Below are positions 8,827 through 17,550 of a stretch of DNA of 64,000 nt, piece by piece. How positions within the stretch are numbered: position 1 is the first letter of the stretch; each line of letters opens with the position of its first letter. A model generated the notes under the pieces. The model searched no databases, was not told where the DNA came from, and saw only the letters and a program-made list of their open reading frames with translations. The DNA comes from Clostridiaceae bacterium (GTDB taxonomy: Bacteria > Bacillota > Clostridia > Acetivibrionales > DUMB01), in contig DUMB01000040.1 in the NCBI GenBank assembly GCA_012840085.1, positions 124,001-188,000 of the forward strand, given 5' to 3'. A program made the position numbers and the translations under genes.

Positions 8827-9601
8827 CAAAAAGTATATGCTAATATTTGTTATTATCTCCTTTATATTCTGTTATTCATTAAGTGTTTATGCTGAGCCTA
8901 CCTTGCCGTTTAGATTCGGGTTCAACATTGAGCCTGCCGAAAGCCCTCAGGATACAGCAGATTCAATACAGTTGCTCTTGCTGTTGACGGTGCTGTCCCT
9001 TGCCCCTTCAATTATAATAATGATGACTTCCTTTACAAGGATAGCCATTGTTTTGTCTTTTCTGAGGAATGCACTCGGAACACAGCAAATGCCGCCAAAC
9101 CAGGTACTGATTGGGCTGGCTTTGTTCCTTACTTTTTTTATAATGGCACCTGTTGGAAAGGAAATGAATGATACAGCTCTGCAACCTTTTATTAATGAAG
9201 AGATATCGCAGGAAGAGGCTTTTGAGAGAGCTTCCGATACAATAAAGGAGTTTATGCTAAAGCAGATATTCAATAACGACAGCAATGGAAAAGACCTGGA
9301 ATTTTTTACGTCTATGGCAAAAATAGATGTAGAAGGAGGAGTCAATCCAAAAGAACTACCTCTAAATGTAGTTATACCGGCATTTATTATAAGTGAACTT
9401 ACGGTGGCATTTAAAATGGGATTCATTATATATTTACCGTTCCTGGTTATTGATATGGTTGTCGCAAGCACTCTGATGTCAATGGGAATGATGATGTTGC
9501 CACCTATTATGATTTCTCTGCCGTTTAAAATACTTCTATTTGTAATGGTAGATGGCTGGGGACTTGTAGTAAGAACAATTATAGGCAGCTTTGCCACTTA
9601 G
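8813..9601 (+). CDS. fliP: Flagellar export gate protein FliP
   Basis: 262 residues. FliP is the main subunit of the FliPQR core of the flagellar type III export gate. It has a cleavable signal sequence (MKKINKKY, hydrophobic core, SVYAEP) and then the conserved blocks MMTSFTRIAIVLSFLRNALG, GLALFLTFFIMAP and the C-terminal MSMGMMMLPP. I start at ATG 8813; in-frame GTG 8795 and ATG 8801 are possible but place the ribosome site badly. It overlaps fliO by 14 bases. Confidence 0.94.
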   Translation: MKKINKKYMLIFVIISFIFCYSLSVYAEPTLPFRFGFNIEPAESPQDTADSIQLLLLLTVLSLAPSIIIMMTSFTRIAIVLSFLRNALGTQQMPPNQVLIGLALFLTFFIMAPVGKEMNDTALQPFINEEISQEEAFERASDTIKEFMLKQIFNNDSNGKDLEFFTSMAKIDVEGGVNPKELPLNVVIPAFIISELTVAFKMGFIIYLPFLVIDMVVASTLMSMGMMMLPPIMISLPFKILLFVMVDGWGLVVRTIIGSFAT

Positions 9602-9615
9602 AGGAGGTAGTTGGC

Positions 9616-9885
9616 ATGGAACAGGAAATTGTAATTGAAATAGCGCAAAGAACCTTATTGGTTATATTATATGTTTCGGCTCCTGTACTTGGTTTAAGCC
9701 TGATAATCGGGCTGGCAATCAGTATATTTCAAGCCGCAACACAGATTCATGAGCAGACTTTGACTTTTATACCCAAAATTCTTTCTGTTATTGCTGCCAT
9801 TGCGGTGTTTGGTTCATGGATGCTGAGGGTGATTATTGAATATACCCAGGAGCTCTATTCAAATATTCTACATTACATAAGATAA
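9616..9885 (+). CDS. fliQ: Flagellar export gate protein FliQ
   Basis: 89 residues, the normal length. There are two membrane helices with the family pattern: the first near residues 14-36 (VILYVSAPVLGLSLIIGLAI), then QAATQIHEQTLTFIPKI, then the second helix. It is the export gate subunit that packs around FliP and FliR. GAGGAGGT at 9601-9608 precedes ATG 9616, and fliR follows 28 bases later. Confidence 0.95.
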   Translation: MEQEIVIEIAQRTLLVILYVSAPVLGLSLIIGLAISIFQAATQIHEQTLTFIPKILSVIAAIAVFGSWMLRVIIEYTQELYSNILHYIR

Positions 9886-9913
9886 AGGAACTTGACTCTG
9901 CGGAGGCGATTTA

Positions 9914-10711
9914 TTGGAGTTTTTACCTGAGGTTTTAATCAGCGGGGCAGCCGCTTTTGCTTTAATACTTGTCAGAATGACTGGATTATTTATAATATCA
10001 CCTGTATTCGGACGCAGGAACATACCGGTATATTTAAAAATCGGTTTTTCAGTTATAATGTCTTTGATATTGATAAATACGATACAGGATGATGGTTTAA
10101 GCAGTATTGGCAATATTAGCAATGTTTATCAGTACATGCTTGTGGTATTAAAGGAATTCATCACAGGCCTTATGATAGGGTTTGTTTCATATATATTTTT
10201 TTCGGTTATATATTTAGCAGGCCAGTTAATAGATGTACAGACAGGCTTTGCAATGGTAAATGTGCTGGATCCTGCAAGCAATATACAAATGCCGATAACA
10301 TCAAACTTATATTATATAATAAGCATGATTGTCTTTCTTGGAATAAGAGGGCATCACATGCTTATAAAAGCTGTTTTTGACAGTTACAAGTTTGTGCCCA
10401 TTGGAGGCGCTGTATTTGATGACAAGATAGTTGAAGACTTTATCAGAATATTTGGAGAGATACTTGCAACAGGTGTAAAAATAGCAGCTCCGGTGACTGC
10501 AGCGATAATTTTGACTGATGTTGCATTGGGAATATTATCAAAAACCATTCCACAGATGAATATTTTCATCGTTGGAATGCCACTTAAAATAGTTATGGGT
10601 ATTGTCATAATAATGTTGAGTCTGCCACTGTTTATTATGTTGCTTGGTGACCTTTTTAGCAGGATGAATGAAGAGATTATTAATTTTATTAATTCTATAA
10701 GAACCGGGTAA
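9914..10711 (+). CDS. fliR: Flagellar export gate protein FliR
   Basis: 265 residues, with six to seven predicted membrane segments. FliR completes the FliPQR gate and contacts FlhB. Motifs include RMTGLFIISPVFGRRNIP near residue 20 and GQLIDVQTGFAMVNVLDP near residue 105. The start is TTG 9914, with GGAGGCG at 9902-9908. It ends 7 bases before flhB. Confidence 0.94.
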   Translation: MEFLPEVLISGAAAFALILVRMTGLFIISPVFGRRNIPVYLKIGFSVIMSLILINTIQDDGLSSIGNISNVYQYMLVVLKEFITGLMIGFVSYIFFSVIYLAGQLIDVQTGFAMVNVLDPASNIQMPITSNLYYIISMIVFLGIRGHHMLIKAVFDSYKFVPIGGAVFDDKIVEDFIRIFGEILATGVKIAAPVTAAIILTDVALGILSKTIPQMNIFIVGMPLKIVMGIVIIMLSLPLFIMLLGDLFSRMNEEIINFINSIRTG

Positions 10712-10718
10712 GAAGTGC

Positions 10719-11834
10719 ATGATAAAGGAAAACAGTTTAATCAGAATAAACCTTCAGCTTTTTGCTGGAGACAGCGGTGACAAGACAGAAAAGGCAACTC
10801 CCAAAAAAAGACGGGATGCAAGGCGAAGAGGACAAATATTAAAAAGCCAGGAAATTACTTCAGCAGTAATATTATTGCTGGTTTTTGTTGTTATCAGGAT
10901 TTCAGGAGGCTATATATATCGTAAACTAGCAGCATATACGGAAGAAGTTATAGTTGAATACTCAAAAATTGATGACCTTTTTGTGATTGATACGATTTCA
11001 AAGTATTTTGCCAAAACTATTGTGCAGACCTTTATGATTCTGGCACCAATACTTGCAGCAGCCTTTGCAGGAGCTGTAGTTATGGAATATGCACAGGTTG
11101 GTTTTCTGCTTACCTCGAAAACCCTGGGGTTCAAATTTAGCAGACTGAACCCGATAAACGGCATCAAGCGGGTATTTTCGCTAAGAGGTGTTGTTGAGCT
11201 GGTTAAAGCACTTCTTAAAATTTGTATAGTCGGGTATGTGGCATACTCATTTATCAGAGGTGAAGCCACTAACATAATTAATGTAATGAGTATGGACCTG
11301 AAAGGGGTAGTGCAGTATCTGGCAGTAACAAGCTTAAACCTGGCAATAAGATTGTGCGTTATGCTGGTCATACTTGGTTTGTTTGATTATGGCTATCAGT
11401 GGTGGCAATATGAAAGAGAAATGAAGATGACCAAGCAGGAAGTCAAAGAAGAATATAAGATGATGGAAGGAAATCCGGAAATTAAGTCGAAAATAAAGCA
11501 AAAACAACGGCAGATTTCAATGAGGAGAATGCTGCAGGAAGTACCAAAAGCGGATGTAATTATTACAAACCCTACACATTACGCTGTTGCACTAAAATAC
11601 GACCCTAAAGAATCCAATGCTCCGGTGGTTGTTGCAAAAGGTGTAGATTTTATTGCCGCCAGAATAAAAGAAGTTGCAAAAGAGAATAGCATTGAGATAG
11701 TCGAAAACAAGGTTCTGGCAAGAACACTTTATGAAAAAGTGGACATAGGTGAGACAATACCACAGGAGTTGTATCAGGCAGTTGCGGAGGTTTTGGCTTT
11801 TGTTTACAGCTTAAAAAATAAAACAGTTACTTAA
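10719..11834 (+). CDS. flhB: Flagellar export switch protein FlhB
   Basis: 371 residues. FlhB switches export specificity after self-cleavage between Asn and Pro of NPTH, here N284-P285-T286-H287. The N-terminus is typical (KTEKATPKKRRDARRRGQI near residue 22), then four membrane helices, a charged linker helix and the cleavable cytoplasmic domain. The leading INLQLFAGD is common in Firmicute FlhB. It starts at ATG 10719 with a modest AAGAAG site. The 3' end is followed by a 76-base gap before flhA. Confidence 0.95.
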   Translation: MIKENSLIRINLQLFAGDSGDKTEKATPKKRRDARRRGQILKSQEITSAVILLLVFVVIRISGGYIYRKLAAYTEEVIVEYSKIDDLFVIDTISKYFAKTIVQTFMILAPILAAAFAGAVVMEYAQVGFLLTSKTLGFKFSRLNPINGIKRVFSLRGVVELVKALLKICIVGYVAYSFIRGEATNIINVMSMDLKGVVQYLAVTSLNLAIRLCVMLVILGLFDYGYQWWQYEREMKMTKQEVKEEYKMMEGNPEIKSKIKQKQRQISMRRMLQEVPKADVIITNPTHYAVALKYDPKESNAPVVVAKGVDFIAARIKEVAKENSIEIVENKVLARTLYEKVDIGETIPQELYQAVAEVLAFVYSLKNKTVT

Positions 11835-11910
11835 CAACTTTTATTACATTGATTTATTATACGGAAATTTTTACTGAAGATAAAATGTGAAGGGAGGATA
11901 ATGGGTATAA

Positions 11911-13935
11911 ATGAAGGCAAGGGATGTTTCGGTACCAATAATGCTTATAGCAATTATACTTACTTTTGTTGTGCCTATACCCGAATATATTCTTGATTTT
12001 TTGTTGGCAATAAATATAGCATTATCAGCTATTATACTGCTAAATACAATTTCAATAACCGAGCCCCTACAGGTTTCAGTCTTTCCTTCATTACTGGTAA
12101 TAACTACGCTGTTCAGACTCTCTCTCAATGTTGCATCCAGCAAACTTATTTTAGGTGAAGGAAAGGCAGGAAAGGTTATTGAGGGATTTGGACGATTTGT
12201 AGGTGGAAATAACCTGGTAGTTGGATTTATCGTTTTCTTTATCATAATGATTGTGAACTTTCTGGTAATAACAAAAGGCGCAGAAAGAGTTGCGGAAGTA
12301 GCTGCCAGGTTTACATTGGATGCCATGCCAGGAAAACAGATGGCAATAGACGCCGATCTTAACACAGGTCTTATCAGCGAGGCAGAGGCGAAAGAAAGAA
12401 GGCTCAGTGTACAGAGAGAAGCCGATTTCTATGGATCCATGGACGGCGCAAGCAAGTTTGTAAGAAACGATGCCATTGCCGGGATCATTATTACCTTCCT
12501 GAACGTAATAGGCGGTTTGATAATAGGAATGGTTATGAGGGGCGAAGACCTTAGTTATGCTCTTGATAACTATGTTGTTCTCACTATCGGAAATGGTCTG
12601 GTCAGCCAGATTCCTGCTCTTATGATATCTTCTGCCACCAGCTTCATTGTTACACGTGCAGCGTCCAGTTCAAATATAAGTCAGGATATGCTAACCCAGC
12701 TGTTTAGAAATCCTAAAGTTTTCTACATGACATCAGTTCTATGTGTTATACTTTCCTTTTTCCTCTCGAGAATACCTTTTTTACTTCTTTCAGCTTTGCT
12801 TGCATTTATTGGATATACAATAACCAATCAGCAGAAAAAGGCTATCATAGAGGAAGAGCAACAGGTTGAAGAAAATGAAGTTGAGGAAATACGCAAACCT
12901 GAAAATGTTGTTTCTCTTTTGCAGGTAGACCCTATAGAGCTTGAATTTGGTTACGGTATAATACCTCTTGCTGATATAAACCAGGGCGGAGATTTGCTGG
13001 ACAGAGTCGTAATGATAAGAAGACAGCTTGCTCTTGAACTTGGTATGATAGTTCCTATAATACGACTGAGGGACAATATCCAGTTAAATCCCAATGAATA
13101 TATCATAAAGATAAAAGGTGTAGAGGTCCAAAAAGGCGAGATAATGCTTGATCATTTCCTCGCAATGAATCCGGGTGTTGTGGAAGAGGAAATTGACGGA
13201 ATAAAAACTACAGAGCCGGCATTCGGACTTCCGGCCATATGGATAACAGAAAGCCAAAGAGACACTGCAGAAATGCTCGGGTATACTGTGGTTGATCCAC
13301 CGTCAATAATTGCGACTCACCTTACAGAAACTATTAAGAAGTTTGCACATGAATTGCTCGGAAGACAGGAAGTACAGACATTGATTGATAATGTAAAGCA
13401 AAATTACCCTGCTATTGTTGAAGAGCTTGTACCAAAGATTATGACTATAGGAGAAATACAAAAGGTGCTTGCTAATCTGCTTAAGGAAGGAGTTTCAATA
13501 AGGGATATGGTTACAATTCTTGAAACACTGGCAGATTATGCAGTTGCAACACATGATACGGATATACTGACGGAATATGTAAGGCAGGCATTGGGAAGAG
13601 CAATTTCAAAGAAGTTTATTGGAGAAAATTCCGCAAAGGTTGTTACCTTAGATCCTAAGCTTGAACAGGTTATAATGGAGTCGGTACAAAGAAACGAAAC
13701 CGGTTCGTATTTAACGCTTGAACCAACTGTTAGCAATACCATATTGAATAATCTGTCCAAACAGATACAAAAACTTATACAGCTTGGGCAGCAGCCTATA
13801 GTTTTGGCGTCTCCAATAGTAAGGTTGTATTTTAAAAGACTGGCTGATCAGGTAGCTCCTGGATTGATAGTTTTATCCTATAACGAAATCGATCCTGATA
13901 TGGAAATACAATCGATAGGAATGGTGAGTATCTGA
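11911..13935 (+). CDS. flhA: Flagellar export apparatus protein FlhA
   Basis: 674 residues, close to the usual ~680. FlhA forms the nonameric ring of the export gate. Up to eight N-terminal membrane helices are followed by the FHIPEP-type region (RVAEVAARFTLDAMPGKQMA near residue 130) and a large cytoplasmic domain for chaperone-substrate docking. ATG 11911 lies 13 bases after AGGGAGG (11891-11897). A nearer ATG at 11901 is out of frame and closes after about 30 codons. flhF begins 2 bases after the stop. Confidence 0.95.
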   Translation: MKARDVSVPIMLIAIILTFVVPIPEYILDFLLAINIALSAIILLNTISITEPLQVSVFPSLLVITTLFRLSLNVASSKLILGEGKAGKVIEGFGRFVGGNNLVVGFIVFFIIMIVNFLVITKGAERVAEVAARFTLDAMPGKQMAIDADLNTGLISEAEAKERRLSVQREADFYGSMDGASKFVRNDAIAGIIITFLNVIGGLIIGMVMRGEDLSYALDNYVVLTIGNGLVSQIPALMISSATSFIVTRAASSSNISQDMLTQLFRNPKVFYMTSVLCVILSFFLSRIPFLLLSALLAFIGYTITNQQKKAIIEEEQQVEENEVEEIRKPENVVSLLQVDPIELEFGYGIIPLADINQGGDLLDRVVMIRRQLALELGMIVPIIRLRDNIQLNPNEYIIKIKGVEVQKGEIMLDHFLAMNPGVVEEEIDGIKTTEPAFGLPAIWITESQRDTAEMLGYTVVDPPSIIATHLTETIKKFAHELLGRQEVQTLIDNVKQNYPAIVEELVPKIMTIGEIQKVLANLLKEGVSIRDMVTILETLADYAVATHDTDILTEYVRQALGRAISKKFIGENSAKVVTLDPKLEQVIMESVQRNETGSYLTLEPTVSNTILNNLSKQIQKLIQLGQQPIVLASPIVRLYFKRLADQVAPGLIVLSYNEIDPDMEIQSIGMVSI

Positions 13936-13937
13936 GT

Positions 13938-15107
13938 ATGAAAATTAGGCGATATGTGGCTAATAATGCACAGGAAGCGATGCTAAAAGTCAAGACTGAT
14001 CTAGGCAATGAGGCAGTTATACTTAATACCAGAAAAGTTAAGAAAAAAGGTATATCGGGTATTTTTTCAAAACCTATGGTGGAAGTATTGGCAGCAATTG
14101 ATGAGTATAGTTCAGCAAAAGAAAGTTCAAAACCGGTGAAAAGCTTTGACGGCTATTCAGTTGAAAAAGCTGACGGAACTCGTTTCCAGGAAAAAATAAA
14201 TGCTCTTGAGAACAAGATGGAAAAAATGGAACTGTTATTGCAAAAGGTATATAGGAAAATTGAGCCAATTGATAATCTTTATGAAGTTACAGAGACGAAT
14301 TCCAACCTGGCGGGCAATCTTACGGGAATACTACAGATTCTATACAGCAAACTTATAAAAAATGATGTTGATACGGAACTTGCAGAACAGATAATTAACG
14401 ATATCATAGGAGAGGTCGGAAAAAATCCAGGTGTAAATGATGCTGTTTCAGCATTATATAATGTTATTTCAAGAATAACAGGCAATCCTCAGTCACTGAA
14501 ATTGAAAAACAAGGGAAGGCCTACAGTAGCAATTTTTGTCGGGTCTACAGGTGTCGGAAAAACCACCACAATAGCTAAAATTGCCGCCCAATACCTTTTG
14601 AATGACAAAAAAAGCATTGCTTTTATTACCGCAGATACGTACAGAATCGCAGCTGTGGAACAGTTGAAAACATATGCCGAAATACTTGGAATACCGGTTA
14701 GCGTAATATATTCTCCCAATGAAATGGAAGATGCAATCAACGGATATTCGGATAAAGATCTGGTTCTTATTGATACAGCAGGAAGAAGTCATAGAAATAA
14801 ACAGCAGATGAAGGAACTGGAAACATTGATTGAAGTGTCTAAAGCTGATGAGGTATACCTTGTCATTAGTGCAGCCACAAGCCGCAAAAATTGCGTTGAT
14901 ATTTTGAATAATTACAGTTTCTTAAATGACTATAAGCTTATTTTTACCAAGTTTGACGAAGCACCTTCGGCAGGTATAATTCTGAATGCCAGTAAGATGA
15001 GCGGTAAAAGCCTCTCTTATATAACAACGGGACAGAATGTACCTGATGATATTGAGTTGATGAACATAGAAAAAATTGCAAAATCTATATTGGGGAGTAT
15101 TAACTAA
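13938..15107 (+). CDS. flhF: Flagellar SRP-type GTPase FlhF
   Basis: 389 residues. FlhF is an SRP-family GTPase that sets flagellum number and position, with FlhG as its activator. The N-terminal basic region (MKIRRYVANNAQEAMLKVK) is followed by a coiled-coil-like linker, the NG domain with P-loop GSTGVGKTTT near residue 200, TADTYRIAAVEQL, the G3-type DTAGRSHRN and the TKFDEA specificity motif. It is flanked by flhA (2-base gap) and flhG (no gap). Confidence 0.95.
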   Translation: MKIRRYVANNAQEAMLKVKTDLGNEAVILNTRKVKKKGISGIFSKPMVEVLAAIDEYSSAKESSKPVKSFDGYSVEKADGTRFQEKINALENKMEKMELLLQKVYRKIEPIDNLYEVTETNSNLAGNLTGILQILYSKLIKNDVDTELAEQIINDIIGEVGKNPGVNDAVSALYNVISRITGNPQSLKLKNKGRPTVAIFVGSTGVGKTTTIAKIAAQYLLNDKKSIAFITADTYRIAAVEQLKTYAEILGIPVSVIYSPNEMEDAINGYSDKDLVLIDTAGRSHRNKQQMKELETLIEVSKADEVYLVISAATSRKNCVDILNNYSFLNDYKLIFTKFDEAPSAGIILNASKMSGKSLSYITTGQNVPDDIELMNIEKIAKSILGSIN

Positions 15108-16025
15108 ATGGTTGATCAGGCACATAAATTAAGACAGGCAATAAGCAGTATCAGAACAAAAGAATCTTCAAATCCGTCAGAAAATCAAAGTGAAAGCAGC
15201 AATAAAGCTGCCAGGGTAATTACTGTCACAAGTGGAAAGGGTGGTGTTGGAAAAACCAATATAACCGTTAACCTTGCAGTGGCTTTAAGTAAAATGGGTT
15301 TGAAGGTTATAGTGATTGATGCTGATTTTGGCCTTGCAAATATTGATGTTCTGCTTGGAATAATCCCGGAGTTTACTCTCCTTGATGTAATAAAAGGAGA
15401 AAAAAGCATTCTTGAAGTTTTATGCGACGGGCCACAGAATATAAAATTTATTTCCGGCGGCTCCGGTGTGGAAGAGCTTGTAAGGCTGGATAAAAATCAG
15501 CTTGAAAAATTTGTTGAAAACATAGGGTTGCTGGACAAATTGGTAGATATTATACTTATAGATACAGGAGCAGGATTATCGGAAAGTGTAATGAGTTTTG
15601 TAATGGCTGCAGATGAGATACTTCTTGTTACAACACCGGAACCAACATCAATAATGGATGCATATGCATTAATAAAAATGGTAGCAAACAGGGATAAAAG
15701 CAAAAATATAAGAATTATAGCAAACAGAGTGGAAACTCCCGGTGAAGCAGAAGATATCATAAATAAGTTATGCATTGTTTCTTATAATTTTTTATCTATT
15801 AAGCTTAACTCCCTGGGATACGTTTTACGGGATGATATGGTGATAAGAGCAGTTAAAATGCAGCAGCCATTTTTGCTGAAATATCCAAGATGTCAAGCTG
15901 CAAAACAAATTGAGGATATATCAAAAAAAATTGCCGGCATTGCAGAATACAAAACCCAAAAAGAAGATTTCGGCATAAAAGGCTTTATTAACAGGCTTAT
16001 AAAGTTCAAAACACATAGTAGTTGA
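15108..16025 (+). CDS. flhG: MinD-like ATPase FlhG (YlxH)
   Basis: 305 residues. FlhG is a ParA/MinD-type ATPase that stimulates FlhF and limits flagellum number. The deviant Walker A TSGKGGVGKTN lies near residue 43, VIDADFGLANIDVLLG near residue 70 and the switch II region DTGAGLSESV near residue 150. An N-terminal DQAHKLRQAI helix matches the FlhF-activating peptide seen in this family. The start directly abuts the flhF stop (TAA then ATG). Confidence 0.94.
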   Translation: MVDQAHKLRQAISSIRTKESSNPSENQSESSNKAARVITVTSGKGGVGKTNITVNLAVALSKMGLKVIVIDADFGLANIDVLLGIIPEFTLLDVIKGEKSILEVLCDGPQNIKFISGGSGVEELVRLDKNQLEKFVENIGLLDKLVDIILIDTGAGLSESVMSFVMAADEILLVTTPEPTSIMDAYALIKMVANRDKSKNIRIIANRVETPGEAEDIINKLCIVSYNFLSIKLNSLGYVLRDDMVIRAVKMQQPFLLKYPRCQAAKQIEDISKKIAGIAEYKTQKEDFGIKGFINRLIKFKTHSS

Positions 16026-16080
16026 TTTGCATGACATGCATAGGGGTTATTAAAAGTATTACAAGTGAGGGATTGTTTGT

Positions 16081-16773
16081 ATGAAAATCACTGATTTGGT
16101 TATTGGTATAAAGTTTGAGATTGAAATTTATAATAGAGACGGTGAAAAAGCTATTCCTCCTTTTTCAAGCAAGCTCGAAACTATTCTTGATGAAAACAAT
16201 ATAGTAGTTAATGCACCCATTTTTAAAGGAGAGATTTTTCCTGTACATATTGGATGGAGAGCAAATGTATATTTTACTCACAAGAAAAGTTTATATTTTT
16301 TCCCGGCAAAAATAACCGGAAGAAGCAAAAAAGACGAAATGCCGTTAATGAATCTTGAAATAACTGATAATATTACAAGAATACAGAGACGTCATTTTTT
16401 CAGATTGAATTTGAGCCTGCCTGTCAGTTACCGAGAATATAATCCGTTGTCAAAAGAAGATGATGATAAAGAGAAGGAATTTAAAGAATCAACTACAATA
16501 GATGTCAGCGGCGGAGGAATAAGTTTTATAACCGACGAACTGCTGGAATTCGATATGGATGTTGAAGGTAAACTGATGCTGCCTAATAATAAAGAAATAG
16601 CCTTTATAGGAAAAATTGTAAGATCGGAAAACTTATACGAGGTGAATCCTGATAAATATAAAACTGCACTTAAATTCAGTACTATAGAAAACAAGAATAA
16701 AGAAATTTTAATCCAGTATTTGCATAAAGAACAGATTAAATTAATAAGAAAAGGTTTACTAACAAATGACTAG
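16081..16773 (+). CDS. PilZ-domain cyclic-di-GMP-binding protein, YcgR-like
   Basis: 230 residues. A YcgR-type N-terminal beta domain (residues 1-95) is followed by a PilZ domain with both ligand motifs: R104-x-x-x-R108 in RRHFFR, and D140-x-S142-x-x-G145 in DVSGGG. Proteins of this type bind c-di-GMP and slow or stop the flagellar motor (YcgR, DgrA). Its place between flhG and cheB fits a motility brake made with the switch and chemotaxis proteins. The start ATG 16081 follows a GTGAGGGA site. Its last 8 bases overlap cheB. An unusual acidic insertion (KEDDDKEKEFKE) lies between the two motifs. Confidence 0.9.
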   Translation: MKITDLVIGIKFEIEIYNRDGEKAIPPFSSKLETILDENNIVVNAPIFKGEIFPVHIGWRANVYFTHKKSLYFFPAKITGRSKKDEMPLMNLEITDNITRIQRRHFFRLNLSLPVSYREYNPLSKEDDDKEKEFKESTTIDVSGGGISFITDELLEFDMDVEGKLMLPNNKEIAFIGKIVRSENLYEVNPDKYKTALKFSTIENKNKEILIQYLHKEQIKLIRKGLLTND

Positions 16774-17548
16774 AGAAAATGGAAAAGGATTGGTACAAAT
16801 AATGACAGCAATAGATAAAAAAATCAATAAAGTACTTGAAAACGCAAGAATGACAAAAAACATCCTTCTTCATACAAAAAATACTAAATTTCAAATGCAA
16901 AATTTGCAAAAAAGTGATATATTAAATATAGAAAAAAATATAGAAAAAGATATAGAAAAAGATATGAATTTAAGAAAAATTGTTGCTATTGGTGCATCAA
17001 CAGGTGGGCCTAAATCTTTGCAGGAGATTATATCTAAAATACCAGGGGATATCCCTGCGGCGTTCCTTATTGTACAGCACATGCCGTCAGGTTTCACTAA
17101 ATCTCTGGCAGAGAGATTGAACAGTATGAGTGAACTTACGGTAAAGGAAGCTGAAGATGGGGATATTGTTAATTCCGGGCATGTATATATTGCTCCGGGG
17201 AATTTTCATATGCTCGTTGAAATAACTGATGTTGATCTGAGAATCAGACTTTCAGATAAACCTCCGGTAAGAGGACACAGGCCATCTATTGATGTAATGT
17301 TGAATTCATTATCTGATACAGGCATTAACAATATTATTGCAATTATTTTAACTGGTATGGGTGCCGACGGAAGTGAAGGCATAGTAAATATAAAAAAGAA
17401 AAATAATGGTTTTATTATCGCACAAGATGAAAAAACCAGTGTAGTTTATGGAATGCCAAAAGCTGCATTAGAAACCGGAGTTGTTGATTTTGTTGTACCA
17501 TTACATGAAATAGCCAGCCAAATCACAAAAATTGTGGGGGTGTTTTAA
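16766..17548 (+). CDS. cheB: Chemotaxis methylesterase CheB lacking the receiver domain
   Basis: 260 residues against about 350 for the usual CheB. The methylesterase/glutamine deamidase domain is complete (residues 70-260) with catalytic S78 (IGASTGG), H105 (VQHMPSGF) and D201 (LTGMGADG). The normal N-terminal receiver domain is absent. In its place are ~68 residues of basic, Asn/Lys-rich sequence that ends in a short repeat (NIEK, NIEK, DIEK, D) coded by three 12-base units at 16925-16960. CheA therefore cannot regulate it by phosphorylation in the normal way. It overlaps the PilZ gene by 8 bases and is followed 2 bases later by cheA. Confidence 0.92.
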   Translation: MTRENGKGLVQIMTAIDKKINKVLENARMTKNILLHTKNTKFQMQNLQKSDILNIEKNIEKDIEKDMNLRKIVAIGASTGGPKSLQEIISKIPGDIPAAFLIVQHMPSGFTKSLAERLNSMSELTVKEAEDGDIVNSGHVYIAPGNFHMLVEITDVDLRIRLSDKPPVRGHRPSIDVMLNSLSDTGINNIIAIILTGMGADGSEGIVNIKKKNNGFIIAQDEKTSVVYGMPKAALETGVVDFVVPLHEIASQITKIVGVF

Positions 17549-17550
17549 TA

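Noticed and set aside
8947-9597. 216-codon minus-strand ORF
   Set aside because: It is antisense to fliP, whose conserved motifs are unmistakable.
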